Assembly: GCF_963966145.1 (NCBI RefSeq)
Contig: NC_091055.1
Span: 6,262,001-6,326,000 of the forward strand
Direction: 5' to 3'
Origin: Tenebrio molitor
Lineage: Eukaryota; Arthropoda; Insecta; Coleoptera; Tenebrionidae
DNA: 64,000 nucleotides
Below are positions 37,150-48,549 of the stretch, one piece after another. Within the stretch, counting starts at the first letter, position 1, and every line of letters begins with the position of its first letter. The notes beneath the pieces are model-generated. The model saw only the letters and a program-made list of their open reading frames with translations. It made no database searches and was not told the DNA's origin. Both the position numbers and the translations under genes were made by a program.

Positions 37150-37700
37150 TTAAAATTAGGCTAACACGAAAGGCCTAAATGCCTCAATTTAAAGGTCATT
37201 AAAATAGTTAGCGTGACAGGACGAGCTTCAGTCAATTAGGTCGGGTGATGGAATCCGTCCCTGCACAGGGGCTGCAGACCATCAGCCACCCCAGTGCTAA
37301 AAGCCTTTTGGATATTACATGTTAAAATGGGGGTAAGTAATTCGATTTGTGCCGCGTCTCCAACTAACGGCCTGTTCCCTGCTCGCGAACAGGACTTCGA
37401 ACACTGCAGAGGGATATCTGTCGCATAATGAAATGTTTCATTAACTTGAAAACAGAGATCTCAGCAGCGAACCGACCACCCTTAATGATACGCCTCATTC
37501 GATCGCATTCTACACCCAATTAGACTTTTCAGCGATTTTATTAAATATCGCTTCGTATTTATCTATAAATATTCATAGACATCGGACGAATAGACGGGGT
37601 GGCTCCCGTCAAATCTCGAAACGTTCTTTCCGATTCAAATTTTATTAGGAAATCTAGACGGTAGAACGCACGAGGATGCGCATCACTACGGAAATAAATA
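37150..37700. promoter_or_regulatory. Candidate enhancer block upstream of Nkx6
   Basis: About 4 kb upstream of the gene, this block departs from its AT-rich surroundings and lacks an open frame. It contains several homeodomain-type words (CAATTAGG at about 37214, CTTAATGAT at about 37481, CAATTAGAC at about 37517) and near-palindromic phrases such as CCTGCACAGGGGCTGCAG. That fits a developmental cis-regulatory element, but conservation is unknown. Confidence 0.3.
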
Positions 37701-38078
37701 TAATAGAGGAAGTAGCACTATCGAATAAATAAAATAGGCAGAAGAGTTTCTCGATGGCAGAAAATGCCATAAAATTGTGATAAAACAACCGCGATATATT
37801 TAGGAGACTGCACCATAAAAAACAGCCAAGTCCACTGGTTTTTGTTCATTTTTATACATAAATACGTCAAGTGCTTCTTTATTTACAACCATAAACCATA
37901 AACACGAAATTAACTCCGGTTAGATATGGCCCAACAGTACTGGCACTACACCAACAACACCAAACAAGACCAATTACTTGGGTCTACATTTATGTATTAA
38001 TAACTCCTTACAAAGCTTTCTCCAAATTTTCTAGAACATCTCGTTATTGATGTGCTGCAGTTGATTACACATTATATA

Positions 38079-38534
38079 CAGGGTTATTCACGAGAGACTG
38101 CCGATGCAAATTTCGTTATATGCAACCCAAAATACAAGAAACCCCTAGAACTTGATGTTTTGTTTCGAAATAAGTTAGCAATCCAAGTAACTTGGCGAAT
38201 AATATTAATCATTGAGGTTATGAACAAAGATTTTACAACAAACATGGATGTTGCCTATTTGGAAATCGCCGTCAGTAAATAAATGCAGCTTGCGCACCAA
38301 TTTTTATGTAAGAATCATATCCGTCTTTTCTTTTGTGTAGATCATGAAAAAAGTCTTGAAAAATTATAAACTGATATGACAGATAATACTGACATGACAG
38401 ACAATAGGGCCAGCAATCATTGATTTAAGTATTGGGTACATTTTATAAATTTAGTAAGCTAGAAACTATTGTAAATTGTAGTTTCGGTTGCATATAACGA
38501 AATTTTCATCGGAAATCGCTCGCGAATAACCCTG
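38079..38534. mobile_element. MITE, CAGGGTTATTCACGAGAG family, second copy
   Basis: The ends CAGGGTTATTCACGAGAGAC at 38079 and GCTCGCGAATAACCCTG ending 38534 are flanked by TA on both sides (38077-38078 and 38535-38536). It is 456 bp and not interrupted at the position where the copy at 29778 carries its nested element. The interior matches that copy (for example CTTATTGTCTGTCATGTCAG, inverted here), so the two copies lie in opposite orientation. A 76-codon frame inside it is incidental. Confidence 0.88.
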
Positions 38535-38567
38535 TACACATCTCTACCCTTCCAGACTGTTCACGGG

Positions 38568-38670
38568 TATCGGGTTTCGGGTGTTCATTTAAATTTCCAG
38601 TCAAAGTTGGCGTTGAAGAGTCTATTATGAACTCATGTAAAAACGGAAATTTAAATGAACACCTGATACT
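38568..38670. mobile_element. Foldback MITE, TCGGGTG family, short copy 3 of 5
   Basis: Begins TATCGGGTTTCGGGTGTTCA, with a small internal duplication of the end, and closes with AATGAACACCTGATA. The signature GGCGTTGAAGAGTCTATTAT is present only once, so most of the right arm is deleted. About 103 bp. Confidence 0.7.
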
Positions 38671-38720
38671 TGTGTAGACATATATAGATAATACAGGTAG
38701 TACCGGACATATTACCATTA

Positions 38721-38882
38721 TATCGGGTGTTCTTTTTACCTCATAGTAGAGGTTGAAGAGTCGATTGTGAACGCACTATTCACGGATCAGCTGTTTAAAT
38801 CTTACGTTTTACACGAGTGGTGCGTTCACAATCAACTCTTCAACGCCTACCACGAGGTGAAATTTAAAAAACACCCGACATA
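38721..38882. mobile_element. Foldback MITE, TCGGGTG family, copy 4 of 5
   Basis: Begins TATCGGGTGTTCTTTTTACC and ends AACACCCGACATA. Both arms are present (GAAGAGTCGATTGTGAACGC and inverted CAACTCTTCAACGCCTAC). It lies only 50 bp to the right of copy 3, suggesting preferential insertion near existing copies or a local duplication. Confidence 0.82.
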
Positions 38883-39022
38883 AATATATAGGTAGATCCT
38901 ACGTCATATTTTTATCATACATAACCAGGAATTTTACATAAATATGGATGTGAGTACATACATGAAACAAAGAATATAGATATGCATTATATAATCTTAC
39001 AATTTATCGTAGTACATATGTA

Positions 39023-39844
39023 CAGGGTGGAAACTTTAACTGGAATAAAATTCATAACTTGGAAATAGGCGAATTTTCTAAAAAATACCGAAACAGGTCC
39101 ATTTTTATTTTTCCTTGCCCACATTTTGCATATCTGCTCCCGGAAGTGCGCAATCACCCCCAACTTTTTTTTTCAATACCTATCATGTGACACCTCGTTT
39201 GAAAGGCCAATTTATAAGGAATACAATGCACTCTTTGCTTCTTGAATATTTTCAAAGCCTACGTGCTAAAAAATAAAAACCAATTCTATAAGTTGAACAC
39301 TATTTAATGCAACAAATGTTCAAAATGGGCACCGTTTCTCTCTTGGCAAATTATAAATCGATAGTAACATGCCTAAAACCGAAGAATATTGAGGACCTTA
39401 AGCAACGTATTAGGCATGAACCATAAAATTATCCAAATCACACCGGAAATGTTACAAAACGTAAGGGATGTGCAGGTTACTATCGATTTGCAATTTGCCA
39501 ACAAACAAACGGTGGCCATTTTGAACATTTTTTGCATTAAATAATGTTAAACTTAAAAATTGGTTTTTATTTTTTTAGCACGTAGGCTTTGAAAATATCT
39601 AGGAAACAAATAGTGTGTTGTATTCCTTGTGAAGTGGTCTTTCAAACAAGGTGTCACTTGACATACCCTTCCATTTGAAAAAACAAGTTGGGGGTGGTTG
39701 CGCACTTCCGGGAGCAGATATGCAAAAACCATATGAGACAAAATGTGGGCAAGGAAAAATAAAAATCGACCTGGTTCGGCATTTTTTACAAAAATTGCTT
39801 ATTTCCAAGTTATGAATTTTATTCCAGTTAAAGTTTCCACCCTG
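39023..39844. mobile_element. 822-bp foldback element with long arms around a decayed transposase end
   Basis: The ends CAGGGTGGAAACTTTAACTG at 39023 and the inverted AGTTAAAGTTTCCACCCTG ending at 39844 are TA-flanked. The inverted arms are unusually long, roughly 330-360 bp each, and stay similar throughout (shared GCACTTCCGGGAGCAGATAT). The centre, about 39385-39545, reads NIEDLKQRIRHE and, one frame over, ITPEMLQNVRD. That phrase is typical of the C terminus of a Tc1/mariner-type DDE transposase found widely in insects. The element is therefore an internally deleted derivative of an autonomous transposon. Not active. Confidence 0.82.
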
Positions 39845-41175
39845 TATTATATTTTATTAGGTATAAGAGATTGTATGAGTGCCCACTATTGTTGGAACGG
39901 TGGAAACAGATATTATATATATTTATAGACGTTTGTCGAAGATTTATGGGATATTTTCTGAATAATTTGGGCTGGTTTTTATTAAAACGTTGAACGGGTG
40001 GAGGAGAGAGTGGACGCAAAAAGGAAAATTGTGAACTGAAAGGTTTAAAGTGAGTTTTCCGGAATTGATCGAGTCAGGAACGATCGAGATACATATTATA
40101 ATGACAGTCGATGACGAATAAATGTCCGAAGTGTTGTGCAAAAAGGTTTAGAAAATTGGGTGGTACTAGGTCGGCAGGGAGTGAGTTTGAAGCATATTGG
40201 TTCTTCTTTCCAAAGCGAGAGCGTTATATTCGGTGGGATATAAGTTGATATATGAGCCATATCGCGCGATCGGGCTACAGGAAAACGCATCAGTTCAAAT
40301 AGATGTCAGAAATCAATACATTCAATCGCCTATACGTTAAAAGCTTTTCAAAACAAACTGTTTGGATACCGTCAGTTGAAAACATAAATACATAATATAC
40401 TATAAAATATTAAAAAAGCACGGAAACTTCGCTCGTATTTCAGCTTTTCCCTGATTTTTCTTTAATAAATTGCTTTTCAGAAGTCTCTGCAAATAATTCA
40501 AACTGAACCTAAAACCTAAACAAATATCTGTAACATATAACTGATGCCATCAGCAACACGCCGAGTTTTCGCCGTCTCGTCCACCCTAATTATCTAACAG
40601 GAACACGAATATATAATACACATATGTATAGTATATCTAAGGATAATTATATAAACGTACGTATTTGTCAGCGGTGTTTTTGTTGAGATAATTGGTCTGT
40701 TGAAACTAAGTGTAACACATCTCTCCGTGAAACGCCGTCCAACAAATAGACACCACCATCCATACAAGATAACTAAATTTAACTTTAATTAAGATTAATG
40801 ATATGCAGAGTAGTTCTATCTTCAGTTTAGAGGCCGCCACTTCCGTTCCCCCTCCATTAACATCATCTACAGCTTTTAGCCTTATCCCGATAAGGTTGTT
40901 TGCACCAAATCGACTTCTGCGCTGCCGTTTGAAACGCTTTTATCCACCGATTGAAAGTTTTCAGCTTTAACATCAACCGCTTTGTTTTTTCGAGGAGAAT
41001 TCGGTCGATCGTTTGAGAATATTCGGAGATATGATAGAGAGAAATGTGGTCCGAGCAGAGGTGAGAGGTTTAATAAAGCGCGTCTTAAAGATCAGTTTGA
41101 AGAAAAATAAATAAGGATTAGGTCTGTGTTAATAACGGGGGAGGCTAATGGCGGTTGGGAATGTGTGGAACGGCG
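39845..41175. other. Upstream flank of Nkx6, probable proximal regulatory region
   Basis: No transposon or gene is recognised. GC content rises from about 40830 towards the gene. The only open frames are short ones on both strands. The right end leads into a TATA-like box at 41176. Confidence 0.35.
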
Positions 41176-41184
41176 TATATAAAG
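41176..41184 (+). promoter_or_regulatory. TATA-like box, possible core promoter of Nkx6
   Basis: TATATAAAG lies in a GC-richer context (GGCG just before it). A start site about 30 bp downstream would give a 5' leader of roughly 690 bp before the chosen ATG at 41899, with several upstream ATGs. Other promoters, or an untranslated upstream exon, are equally possible. Confidence 0.35.
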
Positions 41185-41898
41185 TTATTAGGAAACATAA
41201 TAACGAAGGTATGTATGTGTTGAGGGAGCGCGAGTGCGAGGTCGGAAGTCCGAGTGGACAGTCGGAGTGTCGGAGGGAAACGACAGCGGGAAGCCGCCAA
41301 CAGGCCAGAGTTTGTGAGTTAGTGATGTGCTCAAACCTTTCTTCCACCGCTAACATGTTTATGCTAGTAAAATACCTCCTTACAGATTGAGTCCCATGTA
41401 TACTCCGATAATACGAGCCCGGAGGGGGTAGGGCGGTCTTGCAGCCAATGCGGGCGGTTCCAGGGAAGCGCGGCATCGCCAATCACGGCGTCGTTCGGCG
41501 CCCGCCGGTCCTCCTTCCCGCCAATGAAAAAAGCATTAATCTCTTTTAAAAATAGAGCAGTGTGCAGCCACGCAGCCAGGCAACACGCACAGACCGGCCG
41601 AATTTCCCCTACCATAAAGGCCACTGTAATGAGCTTTAACGGTAGCACATATTTAACATGCAGTACAGTTCATAGACATCCCCACCGCGGAGACTGCTGA
41701 GTCACCTTGCCGCCGCCTACTCGCCTCAGTCATTGCTCACCTCAATCTCTAAGTCAGTTGATAGCCAACTTCGAGTCACCGTTGGCCACCGCGGAGTGCT
41801 GTGATGTGCCGTGCCAGCCACGTGTTGTGAGCGACCTAAGCCCAGACCTGGTGACGCGATCCGCGTCCTCACCAGCAACCACGGCGTCTCCCGAGGCA

Positions 41899-42544
41899 AT
41901 GACGCAGCACAGCGACGCGTCCAGCGACCGCTCCGAAGTGTCCGTGACGCCGCCTCCGCCAGTCTCTAAAATGCTGGAGTTCGCCAGCCAGCAGAATCTC
42001 AGCTTCCTCAACATAGAGCACAGAAACATGCTGGCGGCGCCGCTCGCGGCCCTCCACTCGATGACGGAGATGAAGCAACACCAACATCAGCACTTGAGCC
42101 CCGATCACCACCTGCACGGCCCCGACAAAACGGACGATGTCCTGCTGGAGCGTACAAGCTTACACGTAGAACGCTCCGGCTTGACTTCGCGCAGTCCGCT
42201 GGGGGCCACCAGCAACAGCAACAGCTCCCAAGGGGCCAACCCCCACGGTATAGACCACATACTCTCCAGACCCTCGCAAATCACGACGGGGCCGCTGCAC
42301 TTCCCGCACAGTCTGGGTTTCACCCAAAACACTCTGGGGATGGCCTCCAACAGCGCCCAGAGCGCCTCCAATTCCGGCCTGCGAGGCTTCAACATCGCCG
42401 CCGCTGCCTTCTTCCACCACCACGCCGCCAACTCGGTCAACAAGCCGCCCGTCGAACTCGGAAGGAGCACCGGAGGCCTCTACTGGCCCGGATTCCAAGG
42501 ACTCGTCTCCAACCCCATAGCCTGGAGGGATCGTCTCAGTAGCA
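41899..42544 (+). CDS. Nkx6: Nkx6 coding exon 1: repressor motifs
   Basis: The frame is open from a TGA at 41698-41700. I take ATG 41899 as start because it is the first ATG in the open frame and precedes all conserved motifs; ATG 41965 is an alternative. Visible in order: a Ser/Thr/Pro-rich start, NLSFLNIEHRNMLA, APLAALHSMTEMK (matches vertebrate PPLAALHSMAEMK), a His-rich run, HGIDHILSRP (the eh1/TN-like motif that binds Groucho/TLE-type corepressors in this family), an FNIAAAAFFHHH stretch, and YWPGFQGLVSNPIAWRDRL just before the homeodomain. The exon ends in phase 1 at the donor CA|GTAAGT (42545). Base composition is much GC-richer than the flanks. A 138-codon frame on the opposite strand is a shadow. 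Confidence 0.92.
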
Positions 42545-45500
42545 GTAAGTCTAAAATACCCCGACTGCAACCCCAAAAATTTTTAATACCTAGAACTAAC
42601 TCCTAGAGAGGCTCGAATTAATTTGATTAGCTGCGAAGCGGTAACAGTGCGTGGTACGATGACAGAATGCTCTGCAGAATGTTGATGATTTCACGTTCTC
42701 ATCCAGTTTACCTGTTCGGCCACATAATTCCTATCGTAAACACTGTCGCCCCGACAATCCAATTCAAGTCAAATGTTTGTTTCGCCACATCACAAATAGA
42801 ATATGGTTTCTAAGTTAATCTATTTGCCAGTTACAAACAAATTTCCCAAATCGCATTAATCCATCGGTATTGCATTTTTTATTTTATGATCCGACAGTAA
42901 AACAAAAGGTATTGGGGATACTCTCCAAAAAGGGAAAAAAACAAAATTTATCGTTTGTTTTCGTGATTATCAATGACCGAAAGTTATAGTATAATGAAGA
43001 GAAAATAAAAAACAGTCGGCGCTAGAAGGAAAAACTAGATGGGCCATCAAATAGTAGATACGGGAAATAAAAAATAATAAAGGGATGATTGAAGTTTATA
43101 TTACAGTTGGATGCCATAATTTTATGAAACGATTGAGAAACGAAACAACAAAAGTTTGTTCACCGAATTGGAACTCTGTTAGAGACATTAACAAACAAAT
43201 TGCCTCGGGAAAAATCTGAGCAAATGTTTGTTTTAGTAATTGTACGGGTCCGTTCGCTCGGTTAGTTAAAGCTTTGTCCCTGCGAAAAGGAAATATCAAT
43301 CGTTATTCCTTACAATAATATTTTTATTTCCATGTAGGGAACAAGTACGATTATGTGGAATGTTTATCAGGTTGGCGCGGCGCACCGTAAAAGAAATGGA
43401 AAACACAAAGACCTTTCAGAACCGAATCATTTCCGTCGTGTCGTGAATCTGGAGTGTTTGTCGCTGATCAAACGGACACCTCGCTCGACCCGTCGTCATC
43501 AAACTCACTTGAGATGGTGACGAAAAAGTGAGTTCGATGATGTCGAATGTAAGATGGCGGCCGTAATTAAAATGATTAGTTGTCACTTCTTGTTGTTATC
43601 TGTTGTTTATTGCGTATAATGATCGAAACAATGATTATTATTCGAGAATGTAAGCGACATATGCGTTTCTTCATTAGTGCAGTTGATTAGGTGATATCAA
43701 TACTAATTCCGTTATCGCACCGAGAGGCACATATGTTTGGAGCATTATTACATCATATATCACAATATACAAGTATAGGTGATTGCGGCCAGTTAGACTA
43801 GAGTCGAGAGCGAACATTCAACCCCTCCACCCCCTCGGTGAAACGTTGGGCGCGGATACGTAATGACCGGTGACGTATGTGTTATTTGTTTGGCGCCATC
43901 TGGCAGTAGCGTTATTAACTTGGCAAATCAAACAAGCCCAGACATTAATTACAGAGATCTGATAGCTGTCGTCCGATTCGAACCTTGTTTTCAAACATAT
44001 CCTCATATTTTATACTTCCAATGTATAAAATAAATCTCAAGTGGGACGTGGGATCATCGCGAGGGCCAACACCTGATCTTCCTTCTTCTTCGAGGAGACA
44101 TAGATATCCTTAAAAAATACACGCGTGCCGTGACAAGCGTTTCGAAAATCAAATCAAATTTTTGACACGTCAAAATCAAAATTGAAAGCCACCACCCATC
44201 GGCGGTTGGTGGTGAGATTTTTAGTTTTTGTATGTGGGTGACTCACCCTGTATATGCAGAGGCAGACAAAAGTGAGCCACTTCAGAGGCAGGAGAGGTTT
44301 GATATAATTACACCGTAATCTCAACATATGTCATGTTGATATTATCGTTTATTCCAGGAGAAATATCTGTTTTATGACTTGTAAAACGTGATAACAATGC
44401 ACTACAATTTGCACCTTGTAATAATAAAGCAGTTAGATTAATCGCATTGTATTAGAATTGGTTTGACGATTTGCTAGCACGTTATCAACGTCAAGCAATT
44501 GTGATTGTTGAATAAACGGCATTCAACGTAGGTTCTTAGGGCGCGTTCACACGTGTCACCCATTATCGCAATTTGTAAACAAAGTATGGAGTGAAATGGC
44601 GGGGCGATATTGCCGGTATATAAATTTAATTAAGACAACTTTGTCTTATGTCGGCAATAAACAGTTATCTGAAGTGTGCGTCGTATAATAGCTAACATGG
44701 TCGACATGATGGCTTTTGCGCGAGGTACGGCGTTATAACAGCCAACTTTGCTAATTGAAGACCCTAGTACTGAATTACTTGTTCATCGCAGCAACATTTA
44801 ACGGTCTGTCATGTTACTGTTCTGCCGTTCAACCCGCTTTTACTGCCTCCACCAGCCGAGCTGGGGATAAATTTACTCCACGTCCTAAAACCGATGCTAC
44901 CGCTTCCTTATTAATTTTGGACAATAAACCCCCACATCACTTCGCACTCAACACAACTACTTTTTCCCCGATAAATTGCCGCCAACTGCCCGGAGGATGT
45001 ACGAATAATTGATTCTGTATTTTTATCTCGCATATTGCACCCCATACAGCACTTTATGCACGATCCCGTCATGTTCTCTTCTATCAATTTGCGTATCTTT
45101 TAATTGAAACCATAAAAGCGCAGCCGTCCCCCGCGGCCTACAACTCAACCTTATAATTTCGATGGGGCAACAATAAATCTCGTCATAAAAATTTTACTAC
45201 CTTTGTTATCTTAGTAGCTAAGTAGATGATTGCTTTAAAACATAATGATCATCTGACATTTTCGACGTGAACGAATTTTCAAAACGTAACCCTTTCAAAA
45301 TCTTCCACTTCTTCTTTCTACACCATTTTCTAATAATTAAATTGATTTATTATATTGTATTACTAAATTCAAAATATGTACATAGTTTTCAAATGTGACT
45401 AATATAGGTACATATCTACACGTATGCCGTAGGTGCCATTTGAAAGTGAAAAGGTCAAAAATAAAAGTAGGTTCTGAAATTGTTCCTGTTACATAAAATC

Positions 45501-45651
45501 GTATAAATTAAAAATTATTTTGGTCACCACGGTCCATGCAAATTTAAAATAACTTCATCTCAAGACTTCCATCATTAGGTACTATGTACAAGTAAAATAT
45601 TAATTCAATTATTTTGTATTTACTATTCTGTAATTTCTACACCATAACATA

Positions 45652-46018
45652 CAGGGTTATTATAAATGACTGTAGTCCAAGTGGGCGTAAAAACTGAATG
45701 TAAAATTTATGGTTGCCGCTCGATATAAAAAACATCAAAATGATGTGAAGAAGTCAGTACACACACACACCGTTCGCATACAGGGTTTAAATTGGGTGCA
45801 AAACAACCCAATATTTTTAGAATTGGTTGCAAAACAACTTAATATTTTTGGATTCAATCGTTAATTAAAAAAATAAATAAATAAAATTCTCATCACCGCA
45901 CTTTTCACCTAAAAAATGACAGTGACAGCGACAAATATTGACAGTTCACATGAAAGCGGCAAAAATTTCATAACATGGGCATGGCCTGCTTCGACTACAA
46001 TCATTTATAATAACCCTG
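45652..46018 (-). mobile_element. MITE, second copy of the CAGGGTTATTC family, in intron 1
   Basis: The ends CAGGGTTATTATAAATGACT at 45652 and inverted ATAATAACCCTG ending 46018 are TA-flanked. The body matches the copy at 12359-12695 in reverse orientation (for example AAATTGGGTGCAAAACAAC). It carries an extra ~35 bp with a short CA repeat at about 45762-45790, absent from the other copy. Confidence 0.87.
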
Positions 46019-46418
46019 TATTACTGACTTTAGGTAAATAATAGATTTGAAAATTTTGCTTAATTAAATATAGTATGTAGGCACATATGTATAAAATATA
46101 TTTTATTCCTTAATAAAATATTGAACGATTAGAAAAATTATTTTACCGAAGTCTCTTATAGGTAATGGAAAATTTTTAGGGCAATTTTTTTTCTTTTTTA
46201 TAAGCACAATCAAGAATGTAAATTAACCGGAAACACGAACTGCAAAATAAAATTGTTTTCTAAAGCACATTCAATTTAAGTACCCTGAGATCGAAAAATA
46301 AAATTAGAGTTGGCTGTGACCAAACATTTCAGTTGGCAATTCGTTAAGATTTCAATTATCAGATGTCAGTCTTAAAATTTTGAGAACGTTGAAATCTTGA
46401 TTTTCGTAAAGGTGTGAA

Positions 46419-46650
46419 TTATGTGTGACCTGTGGGTTGTAAAAGAATTTCCTCACCTAGTGCAATGAAACAATGAGATTTAAAACATAATGTTACTCTT
46501 CGCTTCATATTTTCAATTGACCTTTGCAAAGTCAGCACATCAATTAAATCGCAGGTATCAATAATTACTTGCATTAATTCAGGAATTGTGCCAGGCCTGT
46601 TTTTGAACACGTTGTTTCTCAGGTATGGAAAAACGAATTAATCAAGGCAA
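46419..46650 (-). pseudogene. Decayed Tc1/mariner-type transposase, C-terminal fragment
   Basis: Read on the minus strand, the segment gives FFPYLRNNVFKNRPGTIPEL, then MQVIIDTCDLIDVLTLQRSI and ENMKRRVTLC. This follows the end of DDE transposases of the type whose C terminus reads 'FFLWGYLK...V..NRP.TI.EL...I..AC..I......S...M..R...C'. The catalytic region before it is not preserved; a 62-codon minus frame at 46619-46807 may be its eroded continuation. Inactive. Confidence 0.6.
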
Positions 46651-47361
46651 GTTGCTGGTAAGTGCCTTGAAAGTCGGAAACTTTTGTTTCCTCAAAAACT
46701 CGAGCTGTCGAATAAGACCATTCGCCGTTTTCAAGTATTTCTCCATTTGTGAAGTACACTGCACAATGAAAATTTTTAGCTCTAAAGTGAATATTTTGTA
46801 ATAGCAAATTTTAATAGTCAATCATTAATAATGACAGTTACTATTGTAATAAAATCTGATGAAATTTAAATTAAATTTTTACGTGTTGCCAACTGAAGTG
46901 TATTAATCACGGCCGTCACGTTTTTTTTTAATTTTCAATCGCACGGTAGTAAACATAAAATCTACTGTAACACAATTAATTAAAGACACAAGGGAACAAA
47001 AGTGCATAATAAATAGGTAGGTATATGTACCTAAGCGTAGGTATAGAAGGAATTTTATTTAAATATTGTGATGATATCAACATAATATTCCAAAGAATGG
47101 TGACATTTTTATAGCTAGCCTATTAACGTTACTTTTTTAAATAATTTTTATCCTATTTAAAGATAGAATTTGGGTAAAATTTGAATTTAGTTTTATCTGT
47201 AATAATCTATTTTTATATTTTTATTCAATAATATGTATAACACAGATGAATAGCTTATGTTGTCTGTCCATTGTCAACATTATCATAATTTGTCATACGA
47301 AATTTAATAGACCACTTGACGTTCACAACTGTAATACTTTATTAATGTTCTTATACCAAAT

Positions 47362-47473
47362 ACACTTTATTATTAAACTAAAGCTGACGCGCGTTTCGAC
47401 AGCAAAGCCGTCATCATCCGAATGACAACACAAAAACCAAAAGCGCGTCAGCTTTAGGTTAATAATAAAGTGT
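47362..47473. mobile_element. Hairpin repeat with CTGACGCGCGTTTCG arms
   Basis: ACACTTTATTATTAAACTAA at 47362 followed by AGCTGACGCGC is repeated inverted, ending at 47473 (GCGCGTCAGCTTTAGGTTAA, then TAATAAAGTGT). The arms are about 37 bp and the loop about 35 bp. The loop contains CAAAGCCGTCATCATCCGAA. No target duplication is visible. Confidence 0.6.
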
Positions 47474-48523
47474 TATGCAACTTATCATCACTTATACAAT
47501 TATCTTTTTTTGTTCAAAGTAAAAATATTCTTGATTTTCCATTTGGTAAGCATTACAAAAAGAAATTAATTTATGCCATGAATAATTAAGAAACAAACAA
47601 AAACAAAATAAGCATTGTGGTTTAATTTCTGAATAGGTATTGAGATCGATGCAACTGCAAAATTGTTTAAAATAAATTATTAATGATAGAAGAAGTGTAC
47701 TTCACCTACTTTAAAACCTGAAACCCTATCAACAATTTGTTTTTATTTCAAAGTTAAGTTTAAGCAGATTTATCGATTTGGATAGCCACATTTATAAATT
47801 TAAATCATAGAAAATATGTGGAGATATGGAAAAGTGTCCCATTATTGTACCCTCGTGGTTATAAATATGAGGAGAGTATCACAAAGATAAAGATTTTTAT
47901 TTCTTAGTGTGTAAGTCTGTGTGCGTTAGCATTTTTGTATTTTGTTCCGATTGTTGTGCAAAAGTATTTGCAATATCTTAGTGGTTTTCTGTAAAGTTTT
48001 GAAATGTAGTAAAGCAATCTTGGGTAGTAAATCGGAAAGAGTACAAAGAAAATCAAAATCGGAAATAGGATTTTGTTTTATTTGCACTTGACTTTTACAA
48101 CTAGTCTACAGAGCTGTAGAAATAATGTAAACGTTCGTTCGGCGATGGCTCACGATAAATCAGCTCAATCAGCGAGGAGGGCCCGTTTTCGTCCGAGCTG
48201 TGGGTTGTCGAAGGTGATTCGTAGATCAGAGCGTACGTCCCTTCTGAGTGCTGCTGATTGCTGGCAGTAATTTTCTGGTGAATGAGTGTGACGTGTGCGC
48301 GCGTTATCCCCACACGACGTCCGTATCATAAGTATTTAGCATCAGAATGTGGTCGACGGTTTGCGTCCGATTAAAAGAGTTAGAGAGATGTAAATTAGAG
48401 CGTCGGAAAACGGCGGAAGCAGCGCAAGGGAGATTGTTATCATCACAATCCATCTTCCGTATCGGGCGAAGTGTTGTGCGTGTCGTGTAGAACAAGCATC
48501 ACCATTGTAGCAGTGTTTCTGCG

Positions 48524-48549
48524 GTTGCTAGAGGCGGTAACCTAGCAAC
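48524..48549. promoter_or_regulatory. RFX-type X-box cluster in intron 1
   Basis: GTAACC-T-AGCAAC at 48537-48549 matches the X-box consensus GTNRCC(0-3N)RGYAAC exactly. A third half-site, GTTGCT, lies 7 bp upstream at 48524-48529, so the outer half-sites also form a 10-bp imperfect palindrome. RFX factors bind X-boxes in promoters of ciliary and sensory-neuron genes. The site lies in a GC-richer block of 48100-48880. It could serve an Nkx6 enhancer or an unrecognised promoter. Confidence 0.45.

Noticed and set aside
41707..41898. N-terminal extension of Nkx6 from the TTG at 41707
   Set aside because: No ATG exists in this part of the frame and a stop lies at 41698-41700; the first ATG is 41899, which still precedes all conserved motifs.
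42160..42576. 138-codon minus-strand frame opposite Nkx6 exon 1
   Set aside because: Shadow of the GC-rich coding exon; low-complexity Gly/Val-rich translation and no domain.
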